Program-made: the position numbers and the translations under genes
The notes under the pieces: model-generated
The model's database searches: none
Seen by the model: only the letters and a program-made list of their open reading frames with translations
What the model was told of the DNA's origin: nothing
Assembly: GCA_002633005.1 (NCBI GenBank)
Contig: NMRA01000631.1
Location: 2,256-64,255 of the forward strand
Origin: Phoronis australis
Taxonomy: Eukaryota; Phoronida; Phoronidae
Length of the DNA: 62,000 nucleotides
Direction of reading: 5' to 3'
Shown here: piece after piece, positions 37,095 to 47,878 of the stretch
Position numbering within the stretch: the stretch's first letter is position 1
How the letters are laid out: each line of letters begins with the position of its first letter

Positions 37095-37300
37095 AGTGTG
37101 GAATGACGGTCTTCCATGCGGAAAAGGTACTTCTAACAACGCGAGTTTTATGTTTTAATCAGTGTGAGACATAATTCGCCCAAAAGCTTCCGGCATATGT
37201 AGCTCCTACAAAGCCATGTTGGGGCGCTCCTGTGCTAACAACAGAAGGCGTACAAAAGGATTGTATCCTTACAGGGTTAGTGGGCCCTGATGTGTAGGAG
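37095..37300 (+). repeat. Dispersed foldback repeat, right arm
   Basis: Reads AAAAGGTACTTCTAACAACG, TTTTAATCAGTGTGAGACAT and AATTCGCCCAAAAGCTTCCG. With the arm at 36780-36935 it makes an inverted pair around about 160 bases. Confidence 0.6.
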
Positions 37301-37578
37301 CTTTGAAAAGGTTTCGCGAGTACTTTCGCCTCGCAGTTTTATTTTGATACTTTCTATTTTATTCATAGGCGTGGTTTTCAAATGTAAAAAGCTCCAACAT
37401 TTTTCGTGTAAGAATTTTACGTCTTGGCAGTATTTAGAACTGACGCAGTCGCAGAGTCGAGATAATCTGTGTAATAGACCATCTGCTCCAAAGTGTTTCA
37501 AGTGTGGAAAAATCTGTCATTATCATTCGGCTCGTAAGAGTTCTCGGCTTCTGCTTGCATGATGTATTTTGACGTTTC

Positions 37579-38169
37579 TCATGATATAATAACTCGAGGA
37601 CTTCTGTTGTGGTTGTAAATGTTCCTGGTTTCGGCGTCGAACACACCTTTAAATTCTTATTTAATTTCGCCAAGTGTCGCTCCTCAGAGCTCTTTCATTT
37701 GTCTTGAATACTCGAAAATAAGTTAGAACATTTGCTAAAAAATAGTATATTTATTGTTATCTGTCTTCCCTTGGATCTTATGAGGTTTTTGGGGGGATGC
37801 TAATTTGTCGCTTCGTTGGAGCAATGCTGTGTCCTCTAAGATGTGTTTAGTTACATTTTCTCTCGACTCTGTTTTCGAGTACAAAACTTTGGATAGACAA
37901 TGTATACCACATTGAAATTCTGTGAGATGCTGGTGTAGTGGTCTAATTAGCCGTTTACTTGGTATTGGTTACCATCCTATTCAGAAATACAAGTAGGTAA
38001 AACAGCATATGGGGTATTAGCAATATGCTAACATGTTGAAAGTACTCAAGTTGTGGTTTGTAACAGTGACTATATGTCGGAGTAGGTTTGTCAACGTCTT
38101 TCTTACTGATTTCTTTAAAAGTACGTATTCACTCCTCCGGTGATTATTTTCTATAATTGTAATATTTTT
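37579..38169 (+). repeat. 590-bp direct repeat, left copy (pseudo-LTR candidate)
   Basis: Near-identical to 38577-39163; only a handful of changes were noticed, for example AACTCGAGG versus AACTTGAGG and a few-base difference in a G run near 37795. It ends at the N at 38170, directly before the GIY-YIG fragment. Confidence 0.9.
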
Positions 38170-38170
38170 N

Positions 38171-38389
38171 ACTCGGTTTCGTAATCATAGATTTAACATA
38201 ATACATAAAAACATTTCTGATACTGTAGGTAATCATTTCAATTCCAAAAACCATAATATTCAAGATCTTTCTGTACAAATAATAGAAAAACTCCAACACC
38301 CCAGTACCCCTCACAGACTTAAAAGAGAACAATATTGGATAGACAAACTGAATACAATAGAACCTCATGGATTGAACATAAAAACTTAA
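38171..38389 (+). pseudogene. Penelope-like element GIY-YIG endonuclease C-terminus
   Basis: Seventy-two codons and a TAA. The frame contains R-F-R-N-H-R-F-N, then V-G-N-H-F-N-S-K-N-H-N, then R-L-K-R-E-Q-Y-W-I-D-K-L and P-H-G-L-N. In Penelope-like retroelements this order (R-F-x-x-H, HF-x-x-x-H, RxxxE-xxWIxxLxT, P-x-GLN) closes the GIY-YIG endonuclease at the end of the polyprotein. The GIY and YIG strands themselves, and the whole reverse transcriptase, are absent because the frame starts at the N at 38170. It lies between the two 590-bp repeats, the arrangement of a Penelope element with pseudo-LTRs but with its body missing. Confidence 0.7.
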
Positions 38390-38576
38390 AATATGTCATT
38401 GAATTTTTTACGCAAAAATGTATCATTTTCATTACACCATATCTTATATGTCAATTGTCATTTCGTGTTTGATTTTACTTTATTTCTGTTTTTGTTGATA
38501 AAGGAAGTTGTTACCTCCGAAAATTTCAAATTTCAGTTGATCCATTCTTGTTGTTTTATTTACCGATTTATATTCT

Positions 38577-39163
38577 TCATGATATAATAACTTGAGGACT
38601 GCTGTTGTGGTTGTAAATGTTCCTGGTTTCGGCGTCGAACACACCTTTAAATTCTTATTCAATTTCGCCAAGTGTGGCTCCTCAGAGCTCTTTCATTTGT
38701 CTTGAATACTCGAAAATAAGTTAGAACATTTGCTAAAAAAATAGTATATTTATTGTTATCTGTCTTCCCTTGGATCTTATGAGGTTTTTGTTGCTAATTT
38801 GTCGCTTCGTTGGAGCAATGCTGTGTCCTCTAAGATGTGTTTAGTTACATTTTCTCTCGACTCTGTTTTCGAGTACAAAACTTTGGATAGACAATGTATA
38901 CCACACTGAAATTCTGTGAGATGCTGGTGTAGTGGTCTAATTAGCCGTTTACTTGGTATTGGTTACCATCCTATTCAGAAATACAAGTAGGTAAAACAGC
39001 ATATGGGGTATTAGCAATATGCTAACATGTTGAAAGTACTCAAGTTGTGGTTTGTAACAGTGACTATATGTCGGAGTAGGTTTGTCAACGTCTTTCTTAC
39101 TGATTTCTTTAAAAGTACGTATTCACTCCTCCGGTGATTATTTTCTATAATTGTAATATTTTT
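38577..39163 (+). repeat. 590-bp direct repeat, right copy (pseudo-LTR candidate)
   Basis: Same orientation as 37579-38169, beginning TCATGATATAATAACTTGAG. Beyond its end (39164 onward) the flank differs from that of the left copy. Confidence 0.9.
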
Positions 39164-39748
39164 TGTTTTACGGAAAGGAGGAGTGTTGTCTCGTCCTCTA
39201 ATGTCGTATAGTGTATGTCCACGTTTGTCTGTTAATTTCTGTAAGTGGACCCTATACAACTAGTCTTAGGTTAATCACGTGACTAGGGGATCGGGGTTGT
39301 GGGTGTCCAGCTGAACGCCACGTCCCCGCTTATGAAAAACGTTTGACTGTGTCTCTTCGAAAGAAAGCACATTTGGAAATGAGCCAAGGTAAGACCATTC
39401 AAAAACCCGCACATCACAGTTACACCACTTTCATTTGGCATTGCAATGACAAATGAAAACGAATCTCAATAACGATAAGAAAACTCGAAATTTTCAATTT
39501 CATAGAGTCTGAGTGAAACAACATTTTAATAAGTCTCTTTGCCCAACCTTTTTTTGCCCAGGTCCAACTAAATGGACAGCCATTGGGAGGTATCAGACCT
39601 CGTCACTCCCCCAGATGTTGTGCCTCTGAGGATGTCCAGATGAATACGGCAATCATGCCGCAAACGTATCTCCTAGCTCTAGAGAGGGAACATGTAAAAA
39701 GAAGATGTAGTAACCCGCATTCGATATAAATTCATAACAAACATGCAT
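39164..39748. other. Gene-free stretch
   Basis: No exon, RNA gene or known repeat was recognised. Confidence 0.4.
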
Positions 39749-40142
39749 CTAAAGCGCGGCTAAAGGCGATTCGTTGCTGGTCGCAGAGGGACTTGTGCTG
39801 CGTCGTGTGGGTTTAGCATAGGCTGCAACTACAGCATTGACAACGTCAAACTTGATGACCGGCTGTCCAGAGCATTGAACATAGTTGAACGAGGTACCGG
39901 TACCAACATCTGACCAAATGGAGTGACTGCCAGTGTCTGCACTGTGGGTGGGAATCCATGCCCGGTTGCATGAAACTGTCCCTNCCGAGAGGTTAGTACC
40001 TAACGTGCAGACGAGCACTCCAAATTGGAACGCTAAGTCCCGCGTGGTTGCGCTGCACGCGAAACAAGATGGCGAACGACCTTTGGAGCCTGACGACGAT
40101 AGGTATCCGGACAAGGACTCAACTTTTGGGGTTTCCAAACGT
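39749..40142. promoter_or_regulatory. CpG-rich patch, possible promoter
   Basis: This segment is visibly richer in G, C and CpG than its AT-rich surroundings. It contains AACAAGATGGCGAACGACC near 40062, which includes the AAGATGGCG word common at animal start sites (YY1-type). A 129-codon frame is open on the minus strand (39749-40138) but resembles no family I know and may just reflect base composition. One N lies at 39984. A HARBI1-like frame begins 30 bases downstream, so this may be the 5' region of that element or gene. Confidence 0.35.
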
Positions 40143-40172
40143 TAGTCCCTAAGTTGAATCTCTAGCAATAAA

Positions 40173-40383
40173 ATGGCTGATCAAGCTTATATTGCTCTTG
40201 AAAAAAGAATTTTCCGTGACAGAACTAATCCACTCGAGACGTTTAGAGACGACAGTGAGCTAAACGAAAGATTTAGTGGCCTAATTTAGATTTTCAAGGG
40301 CTGGGAAATTCATGCTAGTTAGAGAACTTGAAAAGAAGCTGGAGTTGTCGAACAGGAAAGGCGTGATCTCACCCACTGTACAG
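40173..40383 (+). pseudogene. HARBI1/PIF-Harbinger transposase, N-terminal exon, frame-broken
   Basis: Begins ATGGCTGATCAAGC and encodes Y-I-A-L-E-K-R-I-F-R-D-R-T-N-P-L-E-T-F, the characteristic opening of Harbinger-type nucleases and of HARBI1-like proteins. After E-R-F an insertion of about 19 bases, flanked by AGATTT on both sides, adds a TAG and shifts the frame. The sequence then resumes as F-S-R-A-G-K-F-M-L-V-R-E-L-E-K and ends I-S-P-T-V-Q before GTTAGT, a usable donor. The DDE catalytic region is not found downstream. It is a dead or exon-separated fragment. Confidence 0.6.
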
Positions 40384-41004
40384 GTTAGTAGTTCCATCGT
40401 AAACTGAATTTATCTATTACTAGTGTAATGCCACGACTTACCCCACTTTATTTCTCGAGCAGACGACTTAACAGCGCAGTGGAAAGTGCGGCGCCACCGA
40501 CCGGAGATTCTGGTATTCTCACTTGTTCTCACCCAATGAGATAAATATAACTGGAGTTGAAGTCACGTGGTTTTTGTTGCGGAGTGGTCCGCCATCTTGC
40601 TGATGAACCATGTTAGTGGAGATACGTGTGTACAGTGTAGTATCGAGAAACCAATATTGATAACAACGCGAGATTTCAAGTAAAACTCATAGCTTTTATG
40701 TTAGGATCATCAACTGCAAACTAGGATTTTTGAAAATCATCCAAGAAAATCATTGCGTACTTGAGCTCAGAATTAAAGGGTCCTTAGTTATAGCAGAAAA
40801 AAAATATAAAGTTTGATTTCTTGTATGAAGATTAGACACAGAATCAATGATATATTTTTTTGGTTTTTCGAGGTTTAAAAATTTAAATTTAAATAAAATG
40901 ATTTTGTGGGTGAGAATCCCATCGCAGAAACAATATTGTTCAACTTAATTTGGTCCCTGAAGTCGATGTTTAATGGTCATTTACTTACTTTCCTTCTTAG
41001 TCGG

Positions 41005-41273
41005 CATGCGCGCACCCAGCCTAAAATATAGGGGGGCTCGAATTTTTCGGTATGCGGACCTTTTCTGAAAAATATCAACGAGGACTAAAAAAAAAACAGA
41101 AAACGGGGCCACTAGATTCAGGCCTACGAGTGTGCATCGGCGCCGAATTCCTGTGGACTTTTGTCTCGTTTACTCGGACTTTTTGTTTCACTGAGGCGGA
41201 CCTTTTTTGCCCAACTCGACAAATCTGGGGGCTCGTTCGAGTCCCCAACCCCCCTGGCTGCGCCCATGGTCCG
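41005..41273 (+). mobile_element. Small inverted-repeat element, copy 1
   Basis: The left end reads CATGCGCGCACCCAGCCTAA and the right end on the opposite strand CATGGGCGCAGCCAGGGGGG; both are followed by G-rich tracts and CTCGAA. A second, inverted copy lies at 45700-45925. No coding capacity. Confidence 0.55.
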
Positions 41274-42254
41274 ATATATCTTGAAGGGTTTAGTGATGAC
41301 CAAGATATCTGACGTTTTCTAGCAACGAAGAAACACAAAAAGTAATTACAAGATTAATAGTTATGCATTTTTACAGAGTGGACAACAATTCAAAGATTTT
41401 TTAATATAACCAGGTTACTAAGAATAGAACAGGATCGAAGGAAGGGATACCCCAAGAATGCTATACCCCACAATGTTATATTGAGATATTAGACAAATGT
41501 TCTGTAGCCTGGCAAGTTATTAAAATCCGCAACTGTCCTACTTGAGGAAAACCATCATTTTTGTATTCTGTCCTGTTTATGGTTTTCTGATACTTACAGT
41601 GTATTAATGCCTGGGTATGTATAATTATTTTGTGGTGGGGTGTTGGCAGTATAAATGTACTTGTAATATAACTGTGTGCCAGTAAATGTCGGATTCAACT
41701 GATTTGAGGGATTAACTTAGTGTTGGTTGAAATCTGACTTTTGCAGAAGTGCAGTGCATGTATGGTACCAGTACGGTACAGTAACTGTGTACCTGCTAAA
41801 CATTTCCCTTTAACTGTCACGGTTTGACTTTACTGCTTGATGGTGATACTTTGAAATAAATCAAAGCTTTATTGTTTGAAATGGTTACAGTATCTCAGTG
41901 TGTTGTCATGTTTCTGTGTGAATTTTTTTATTGTCCATCTCTTTCTGGATGGCCAATAATATGGTAGTTTGCTTGTTATTGACAGAAAAAAAACGGCGAT
42001 TCACCACATCATGGTCGCATAAAAGGGGTACATTGAGTGGTGTAAAATTAATAATGGTAAAAATTAATAATGCGAACGCGTTCTTAAAAGTCTAGTTCCG
42101 CGGCGTGTCAAGCTATTTACAGCAGAGTCTATAACACAACATTTTAACTGTGAGACCATGTCGTTTCAAACTGTACAAATTACCAGTTCACCACCGTAAG
42201 ATGAATAAGGTACTAGGACAAGTAATACCAGGAAGTGGTTATCTCTTCCTGATA
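41274..42254. other. Gene-free stretch
   Basis: Only AATAAATCAAAGCTTTATTG near 41856 stands out: facing poly(A)-like words without an assignable gene. Confidence 0.35.
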
Positions 42255-42705
42255 ATACTAGATGTAACTAGAAAGATTATTGTCACGGCGTGACAATAAC
42301 GGACTCTGCGCGTGCGTATTACTGGAATTATTATGGGAAGTTACTGACAGCAACCCGTTTACCAATATGAAAAGGAATTCTTTAAAATTGTAGAAGAAAT
42401 TACATATTAATTTTTTGATGACCTTTCGACTAATTGACCTCTTCCGGTGCATTATGAGCCCCGATGAGGGAGTAATTGTTAACTCGATTAAAAGTGTGGT
42501 TAATGCTAATAATCACAGATGTTTTACTTCAAGCACTTCAGAATACAAGATGAATGAAGTGGTCAAACTTTCAGAAGAAAAATGCACCTAATGACCCCAT
42601 GGGTGCACCAAATGACCTGAAAATTTAGAATTCAAACTCAATCGCACTTAGTAAACAGATACGTAATTCTGAAGTCTCTAGCTCAAAATTTTAGTTTGCA
42701 CTCAA

Positions 42706-42718
42706 TGACCTTTGACCT
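42706..42718 (-). promoter_or_regulatory. Perfect DR1 nuclear-receptor site in the tandem array
   Basis: TGACCTTTGACCT is the reverse complement of AGGTCAAAGGTCA: two AGGTCA half-sites with one base between them, the consensus for HNF4, COUP-TF and RXR dimers. It is repeated at 43139-43151 and is mutated in the third matching unit near 44106. Binding in vivo is inference. Confidence 0.4.
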
Positions 42719-43138
42719 ATTTTTTCTGATTAGTTTGGCCTATTGCAAAGTAAAGTAAGGTATTCAATTGACATGTTGACTTACACCAGTGTGCTCAAAT
42801 TGAAAAGAATTCCTTGAAAAACGTAAGACATATAACATTTTGAACGTTACATGACCTTTGCACTAATTGACCTTATCCGGTGCATTTTAAGCATCTTTAG
42901 GAGAATTATTGCAAAGCCCATGGAAAATGTGTTTAACGCTGAGAATCACAGTTGTCTAACTGTTGACACATCAGAATACTTTCTGATTAAAAAGGTCAAA
43001 TTTTCAGAAGAAAAATGCACCTAAGGACCCCATGTTTGCACTAAATGACCTGAAACTTTGGATTCCGATTTGATTTACCTGTGGCAATCAGACCTGTCAA
43101 TTTGAAGTGTCTAGCTCAAAATTTTAGTTTGCACCTAA

Positions 43139-43151
43139 TGACCTTTGACCT
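43139..43151 (-). promoter_or_regulatory. Second perfect DR1 site in the tandem array
   Basis: Same 13-base sequence as at 42706-42718, one repeat unit later (433 bases). Confidence 0.4.
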
Positions 43152-44401
43152 ATTTCACCTGATTGGATGACCCGATTACTTAGAAAAGTAATTTTTAAAT
43201 TGTCATGTTGACTTATACCTGTGCACCGAATTTGAAAAAGATAGCTTTAAAACTGAAGGAGGAGTAGCATTTTGAAAATTATATGACCTTTGAACCAAAC
43301 GACCCCTTCCGGTGCATTATGGAAAATAAATATATAATGAATCGAAATTCATATACTGCATAACGTCATATTTTAAATTTGAAGAACATACCTGCAACCA
43401 TTTTGGAATTATTAAGCGCCAAAGTTGGTCGGAAGAAGAATAAGAATTAGAACTAGAAAGATTATTGTAACGGCGTGACAGTAATGGACTCTGCGCGGGC
43501 GTATTACTGGGATATTTATGGGAAGTTATTTATAGTAACCCGTTTACCAATATGAGAAGGAATTATTAAAAATTGTAGGAGAAATTACGTCTTAATATTT
43601 TGATGACCTTTCCACTAATTGACCTCTTCCGGTGCATTATGAGCCCCGATGAGGACAAAATTCTAAACTTAACTAGAAAGATTATTGTCACGGCGTGACA
43701 ATAACGGACTCTACGCGTGCGTATTACTGGAATTATGGAAAGTTACTAAAAGCAACCCATTTACCAATATGAAAAGGAATTCTTTAAAATTGTAGGAGAA
43801 ATTTCACATTAATTTTTGATGACCTTTCCACTAATTAACCTCTTCCGGTGCATTATGAGCCCCGATGACGGAGTAATTGCTAACTCGATTAAAAGTGTGG
43901 TTAATGCTAAAAATCACAGATGTTGTACTTTAAGCACTTCAGAATACAAGATGAATGAATTGGTCAAACTTTCAGAAGAAAAATGCACCTAATGACCCCA
44001 TGGGTGCACCAAATGACCTGAAATTTAGAATTCAAATTCAATCGCACTTAGTAAACAGATATGTAATTTTGAAGTCTCTAGCTCAAAATTTTAGTTTGCA
44101 CTCAATGACCTTTGAAATATTTTTTCTGATGGGTTAGGCCTATTGCCAAGTAAAGTAGGGTATTCAATTGGCATGTTGACTTACCCAAGTGTGCTGAAAT
44201 TGAAAAGAATTCCTTGAAAAACGTAAGAGACATAACATTTTTAACGTTACATGACCTTTGCACTAATTGACCCTTTCCGGTGCATTATAAGCATCTTTAG
44301 GAGAATTAATCTAAAGCCCATGAAAAATGTGTTTAAGAAGTTGGTAGTTGCATCAAGTTAGGTCATTCATTGTAAGCCGTCTTAAGAAGTTGGTAGTTGT
44401 A

Positions 44402-44863
44402 TCAAGTTAGGTCATCCAATATGAAATGACTGGTGCCTTTGAGATTTCTTTTCTTCTCCATGACCCTCTGTTTAGTTTGGAATGATAAGAATTTCACAAT
44501 TATTGGCCTTGGCTTAAGGTTGGATGACAGTCTTGTGGTTCTAGGTGGGGGTCTTCCAATACGGTGGGCTCTATGAATCAGCGATGGCTCAATCTTGATG
44601 TTTAATGATTTCTCTACAAAGCTTGTAACCACTTCCAAGCTGTTCTCTGTGTCGTCTTCTTTCACTCCATATATTCTTCTGCTGTTTCTTCGTGAATGTT
44701 GTTCTAGTTTATTAATCTCTTCCTTGAGCACTTCATTTTCTTTTTTGATCTTTGCCAATTCTGTGTTGAGCCCCGGCATTTCTTGTTTAATTATTTGCTG
44801 AACATACTTGATAATTTTCCTCCATTCTCGCTAGGCGTTCTTGCATTTCTTTTGCATCCATTT
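44402..44863 (-). pseudogene. L1-type LINE ORF1 (coiled coil plus RRM) fragment
   Basis: A coiled-coil stretch (E-L-A-K-I-K-K-E-N-E-V-L-K-E-E-I) runs into L-E-Q-H-S-R-R-N-S-R-R-I-Y-G-V-K-E, the signature join between coiled coil and RNA-binding domain in L1-like ORF1 proteins. I-H-R-A-H-R-I-G and P-I-I-V-K-F-L-S-F follow, also typical. The Met at 44861-44863 starts a short upstream coiled-coil piece separated by a one-base shift near 44810. The frame stops at 44402, inside sequence duplicated next door (GTTGGTAGTTG...AGTTAGGTCAT at 44339 and 44389). It could belong to the same family as the LINE at 10223-11530, but this is not shown. Confidence 0.65.
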
Positions 44864-45395
44864 TCAAAACTTTAAATCTCTATAGCGTGGTCTATTTAGT
44901 ATTCAAGTGTTGACAACAGTCCTTTCAAACTTAAAACATGGCCCCCTGTTGTCGACCACATTGTTTCTGTCTGTCACAGGCTACTTGTTGAGCCCTTAGC
45001 GTCGAGCAATTGGTCATTTTTTAAAAATCTGTTTGGGCCGGTACCTTCAGTGAATATCTGGTCCAGCTCAAATATACAACGCCATGATTCGGTGGTGAGA
45101 TTTGTTGTGATGGGTCAAACCCATATGATATTTTGTCTGTCATAGGTCGTTAATTTGATAATCAGTCATATGTACTGAGTTAATATTAAATTTTTGGTGT
45201 TTGAGCTACCTCAATTTTTGGAAATTGTTTGGGGGGTTTCTGGTGAGCCTTCTATAAAGTGCAACATTTCCATCACAGTTCATTCGGTGCATCACTGTGA
45301 CACTATTGTTCAATTTAAAACAGTTTGGCCACTCCCTCAACTATCTAATCTACCTCAAATTTTAGTCAAGAGGCCGGGTCAAACCCAGAGCCAAC
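44864..45395. other. Gene-free stretch
   Basis: Nothing recognised apart from the possible 5' flank of the ORF1 fragment. Confidence 0.35.
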
Positions 45396-45558
45396 ACGCA
45401 TACACGCACGCACACACACTATACACGCGCACACACGCACACACACACACACACACGCACGCACACGTACACACGCTACATAAGCACACACACGCACTCA
45501 CACGTGCGCACACTGGACTACACACGCACTACACACGCGCACACACTACACACACCAC
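45396..45558 (+). repeat. Imperfect CA/CG-type microsatellite
   Basis: About 160 bases built almost entirely from CA, with CG, TA and CACT interruptions, for example ACACACACACACACGCACGC near 45440. Confidence 0.9.
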
Positions 45559-45699
45559 TTACGCGAAGACCTGTCAACATGAGAAAACAAAAGAGTCATA
45601 GAGGACCATCATATTTCATATTTCCAATCTCCGAAATATAGGTATTTTTCCATTTGCATATACTTGAACAGATCCTTCTTGAACATTTCGACTGAGGGA

Positions 45700-45925
45700 G
45701 AAGCAGGGGGGGGCTCGGGGGGGCCAAAAGCGTCAGCCTCAGAGAAACCAAAACTCCGAAAGCATGTGGAAAGCGAGACAAAGGTCCACTAAAAAGGCAG
45801 AAACTATCAAAATTCGACTAATGCATAATTCATAGCTCTGAACGTACCCCGCGAATCTTAGTGAAAGGACCACATTCTAAAAAATTCGAGACCCCCATTT
45901 TGTGGGCTGGGCGCGCGCGCATGTA
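45700..45925 (-). mobile_element. Small inverted-repeat element, copy 2
   Basis: Inverse of 41005-41273. Shared order: G-rich tract with GGGGCTCGGG, GCCTCAG(A/T)GAAAC, CGAGACAAA(A/G)GTCCAC, AAAAATTCGAG, then GGCTGGGCGCGCGC. Confidence 0.5.
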
Positions 45926-47878
45926 GATGTGATATTTTCCCAGACAGATGAGTAGTTGGTTGAGGGGTTTGCCAAAGAAAACATTTGTAGGCCAGAGAAT
46001 AATTAACTAAAGACTGCGTTTTGGCAGAATGACCCCTGAACAGACCCGAAATCATTGGTCGCATTACAATTCCAATAAAGATAGGTAATATTTTTGGCTC
46101 TTTTTTACAAAATGTACAGAGATTTGATTGCTTGATGCCAATCTTGGCAAGTTTGAAGGAAACTAATTATCTGTAACAACTCCTGTCACAATTTAAGGGA
46201 ACAGGCAGCCTTTACATGTACACCGGCCTCTCTTTACCATGAAGGCACATCAATAAAGGTGACCTGCGATTTCCACTTTAGCTCATGGGCTGTTATTTTT
46301 TGGAAAAGCACTGCATTCTGATAATTTAAACGGTGGTGCGTACAAGTCAAGTCGCCTCCTTGTGTAACACAAGCAAATTGCACCTCGGGAGAGAGGTTGG
46401 GACATATCAACAGTACTCGCTGGTTCCGTACTATACGTGCCAACTGATACGCCGTGACAACATGTGTAGACTCTTGTCTCAAATTAACACTAAACAAGGT
46501 AGCTGCTTAATTAGCGGGCCCAGTTACTTCGGGCCAATATAATTAGCGTGTTACAACGAAGGCATGAAAAGAAGCGCACTCCATGAAAAAACTACAGAGG
46601 CTAAGGTAGCAGTTACGCAGAATTTTGCTCTTTTTGGCTAAAGACAAAAATCGAATAAGGCTTGTTACTTAAAATCGGTCTCATAATATTACCGGACAAG
46701 ATACCATCAACTTCGGAACCGATCAGCGACGCAACGACAATTTAGTGGGGGTTTGCTACGCGTTGCCATTGCCTGCGCACTTATGCTGCCTTCTCATTTG
46801 CCAATGATTCAAGATTATGTGAGCCTGGTAACGCTTTTTAACACTAAAGGTAAACGCGGGAAATACGCGGTACTTTTTAGAATCACTGAACACCAATGAC
46901 ATCTGTCGAACGCCGCGTTTTTGCCTGACCGCATCGATGTTATCACCTTACAGTCAATCATATATGGCGAAAATGGTAACCATTAACGGCAAGAAAACAT
47001 TTCCAAAAACACGGCGGGCCTGAGGTCTCATCCTGGCTTGTTCTCGAAATTAATTATCACATTTTCCGTTCAGCTTTTGTGTGAATTCAAGATAAGTATC
47101 TAATCTTGTGTGCTTGAATGTATTATGGTTAGCTTGAATGTCTATTTAATTCAAATTGTACCTGATGACCTCAGCATTAAAGCGATAGGTTCTAGTATGA
47201 ACTCAAAATCTTGAGTTTTTGCTCAAGTGCGAACGACTAGATACGCGTAGGTAACCTTATATAGTCGAGCACATAACAATAGACATTTATCATGAGTTAG
47301 TACTGAGGTAGATAGAATAAAATGTCATTAATAATACCATCAGTTCTTTATCGATGGATTTTATTCAAATGTCCTCAGCAGAATGCTTGATAAACCCTAA
47401 CTAATAAAAACAAAGCTATTATTCACCTATATCTGTGTCTCACTCTGTCTATATCTATATTTATATCAAAATTTATATCTATATCTATTATTCACCCATA
47501 TCTATGTCTCTGTCGATTTTCCATTCATATATTGGACTACCTGCATATATATATATCATTTATATCAAGGGATAATATCCTTTGTATCGTTTGAACAAAG
47601 GCCAGTGATCAGAAATACCATGTTATAACAAAAGCAAATGATTTTCTTGAATTCGGCCTCCTTTTCTCATTGTGATAGAATTTAATAATTTGTCCGTAAA
47701 AAAGATTAATGAAAACAGTAACACGGAAATTTTTATATTGATAAATATTTATATTTACTGACAAAAATAAATGACAAAACAATTATAATAAATGATGATA
47801 AATAAATGAAAGTTAAAACAACAAATTCGTGACACTGTTGTCTGTTTGTCCGTTGCTATGATAGTCTCCCATTTGGTC
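45926..47878. other. Gene-free stretch
   Basis: A stretch of TATATC-type simple sequence lies at 47440-47570. The right end (about 47350-47878) would be the 3' UTR of the coiled-coil gene, with minus-strand AATAAA near 47358. Nothing else was recognised. Confidence 0.4.

Larger units (their letters stand above)
42255..44335. repeat. Tandem array of ~432-bp units with TGACCT motifs
   Basis: The anchor phrase TGACCTTT...CTAATTGACC...TTCCGGTGCATTA recurs at about 42418, 42850, 43284, 43602, 43820 and 44252. The spacings are 432, 434, 318, 218 and 432, so there are full units and shortened ones. A second phrase with ATTATTGTCACGGCGTGACA opens higher-order blocks at about 42272, 43455 and 43679. 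The blocks 42255-42960 and 43670-44335 are closely similar, while the middle units are more diverged. TGACC half-sites recur many times per unit. No coding sequence was seen. Confidence 0.85.

Noticed and set aside
37290-37562. A frame with C-F-K-C-G-K-I-C-H near 37489, resembling a gag CCHC zinc knuckle
   Set aside because: The fourth ligand is missing, nothing else of a gag protein surrounds it, and a single short match can arise by chance.
37931-37985. tRNA-like phrases (GGTGTAGTGGTC, GGTTACCATCC) in the 590-bp repeat
   Set aside because: The B-box word lacks the TTCGA core and no cloverleaf can be drawn.
45194-45601. A 135-codon plus-strand open frame
   Set aside because: Its second half is just the CA microsatellite translated as Thr-His repeats.
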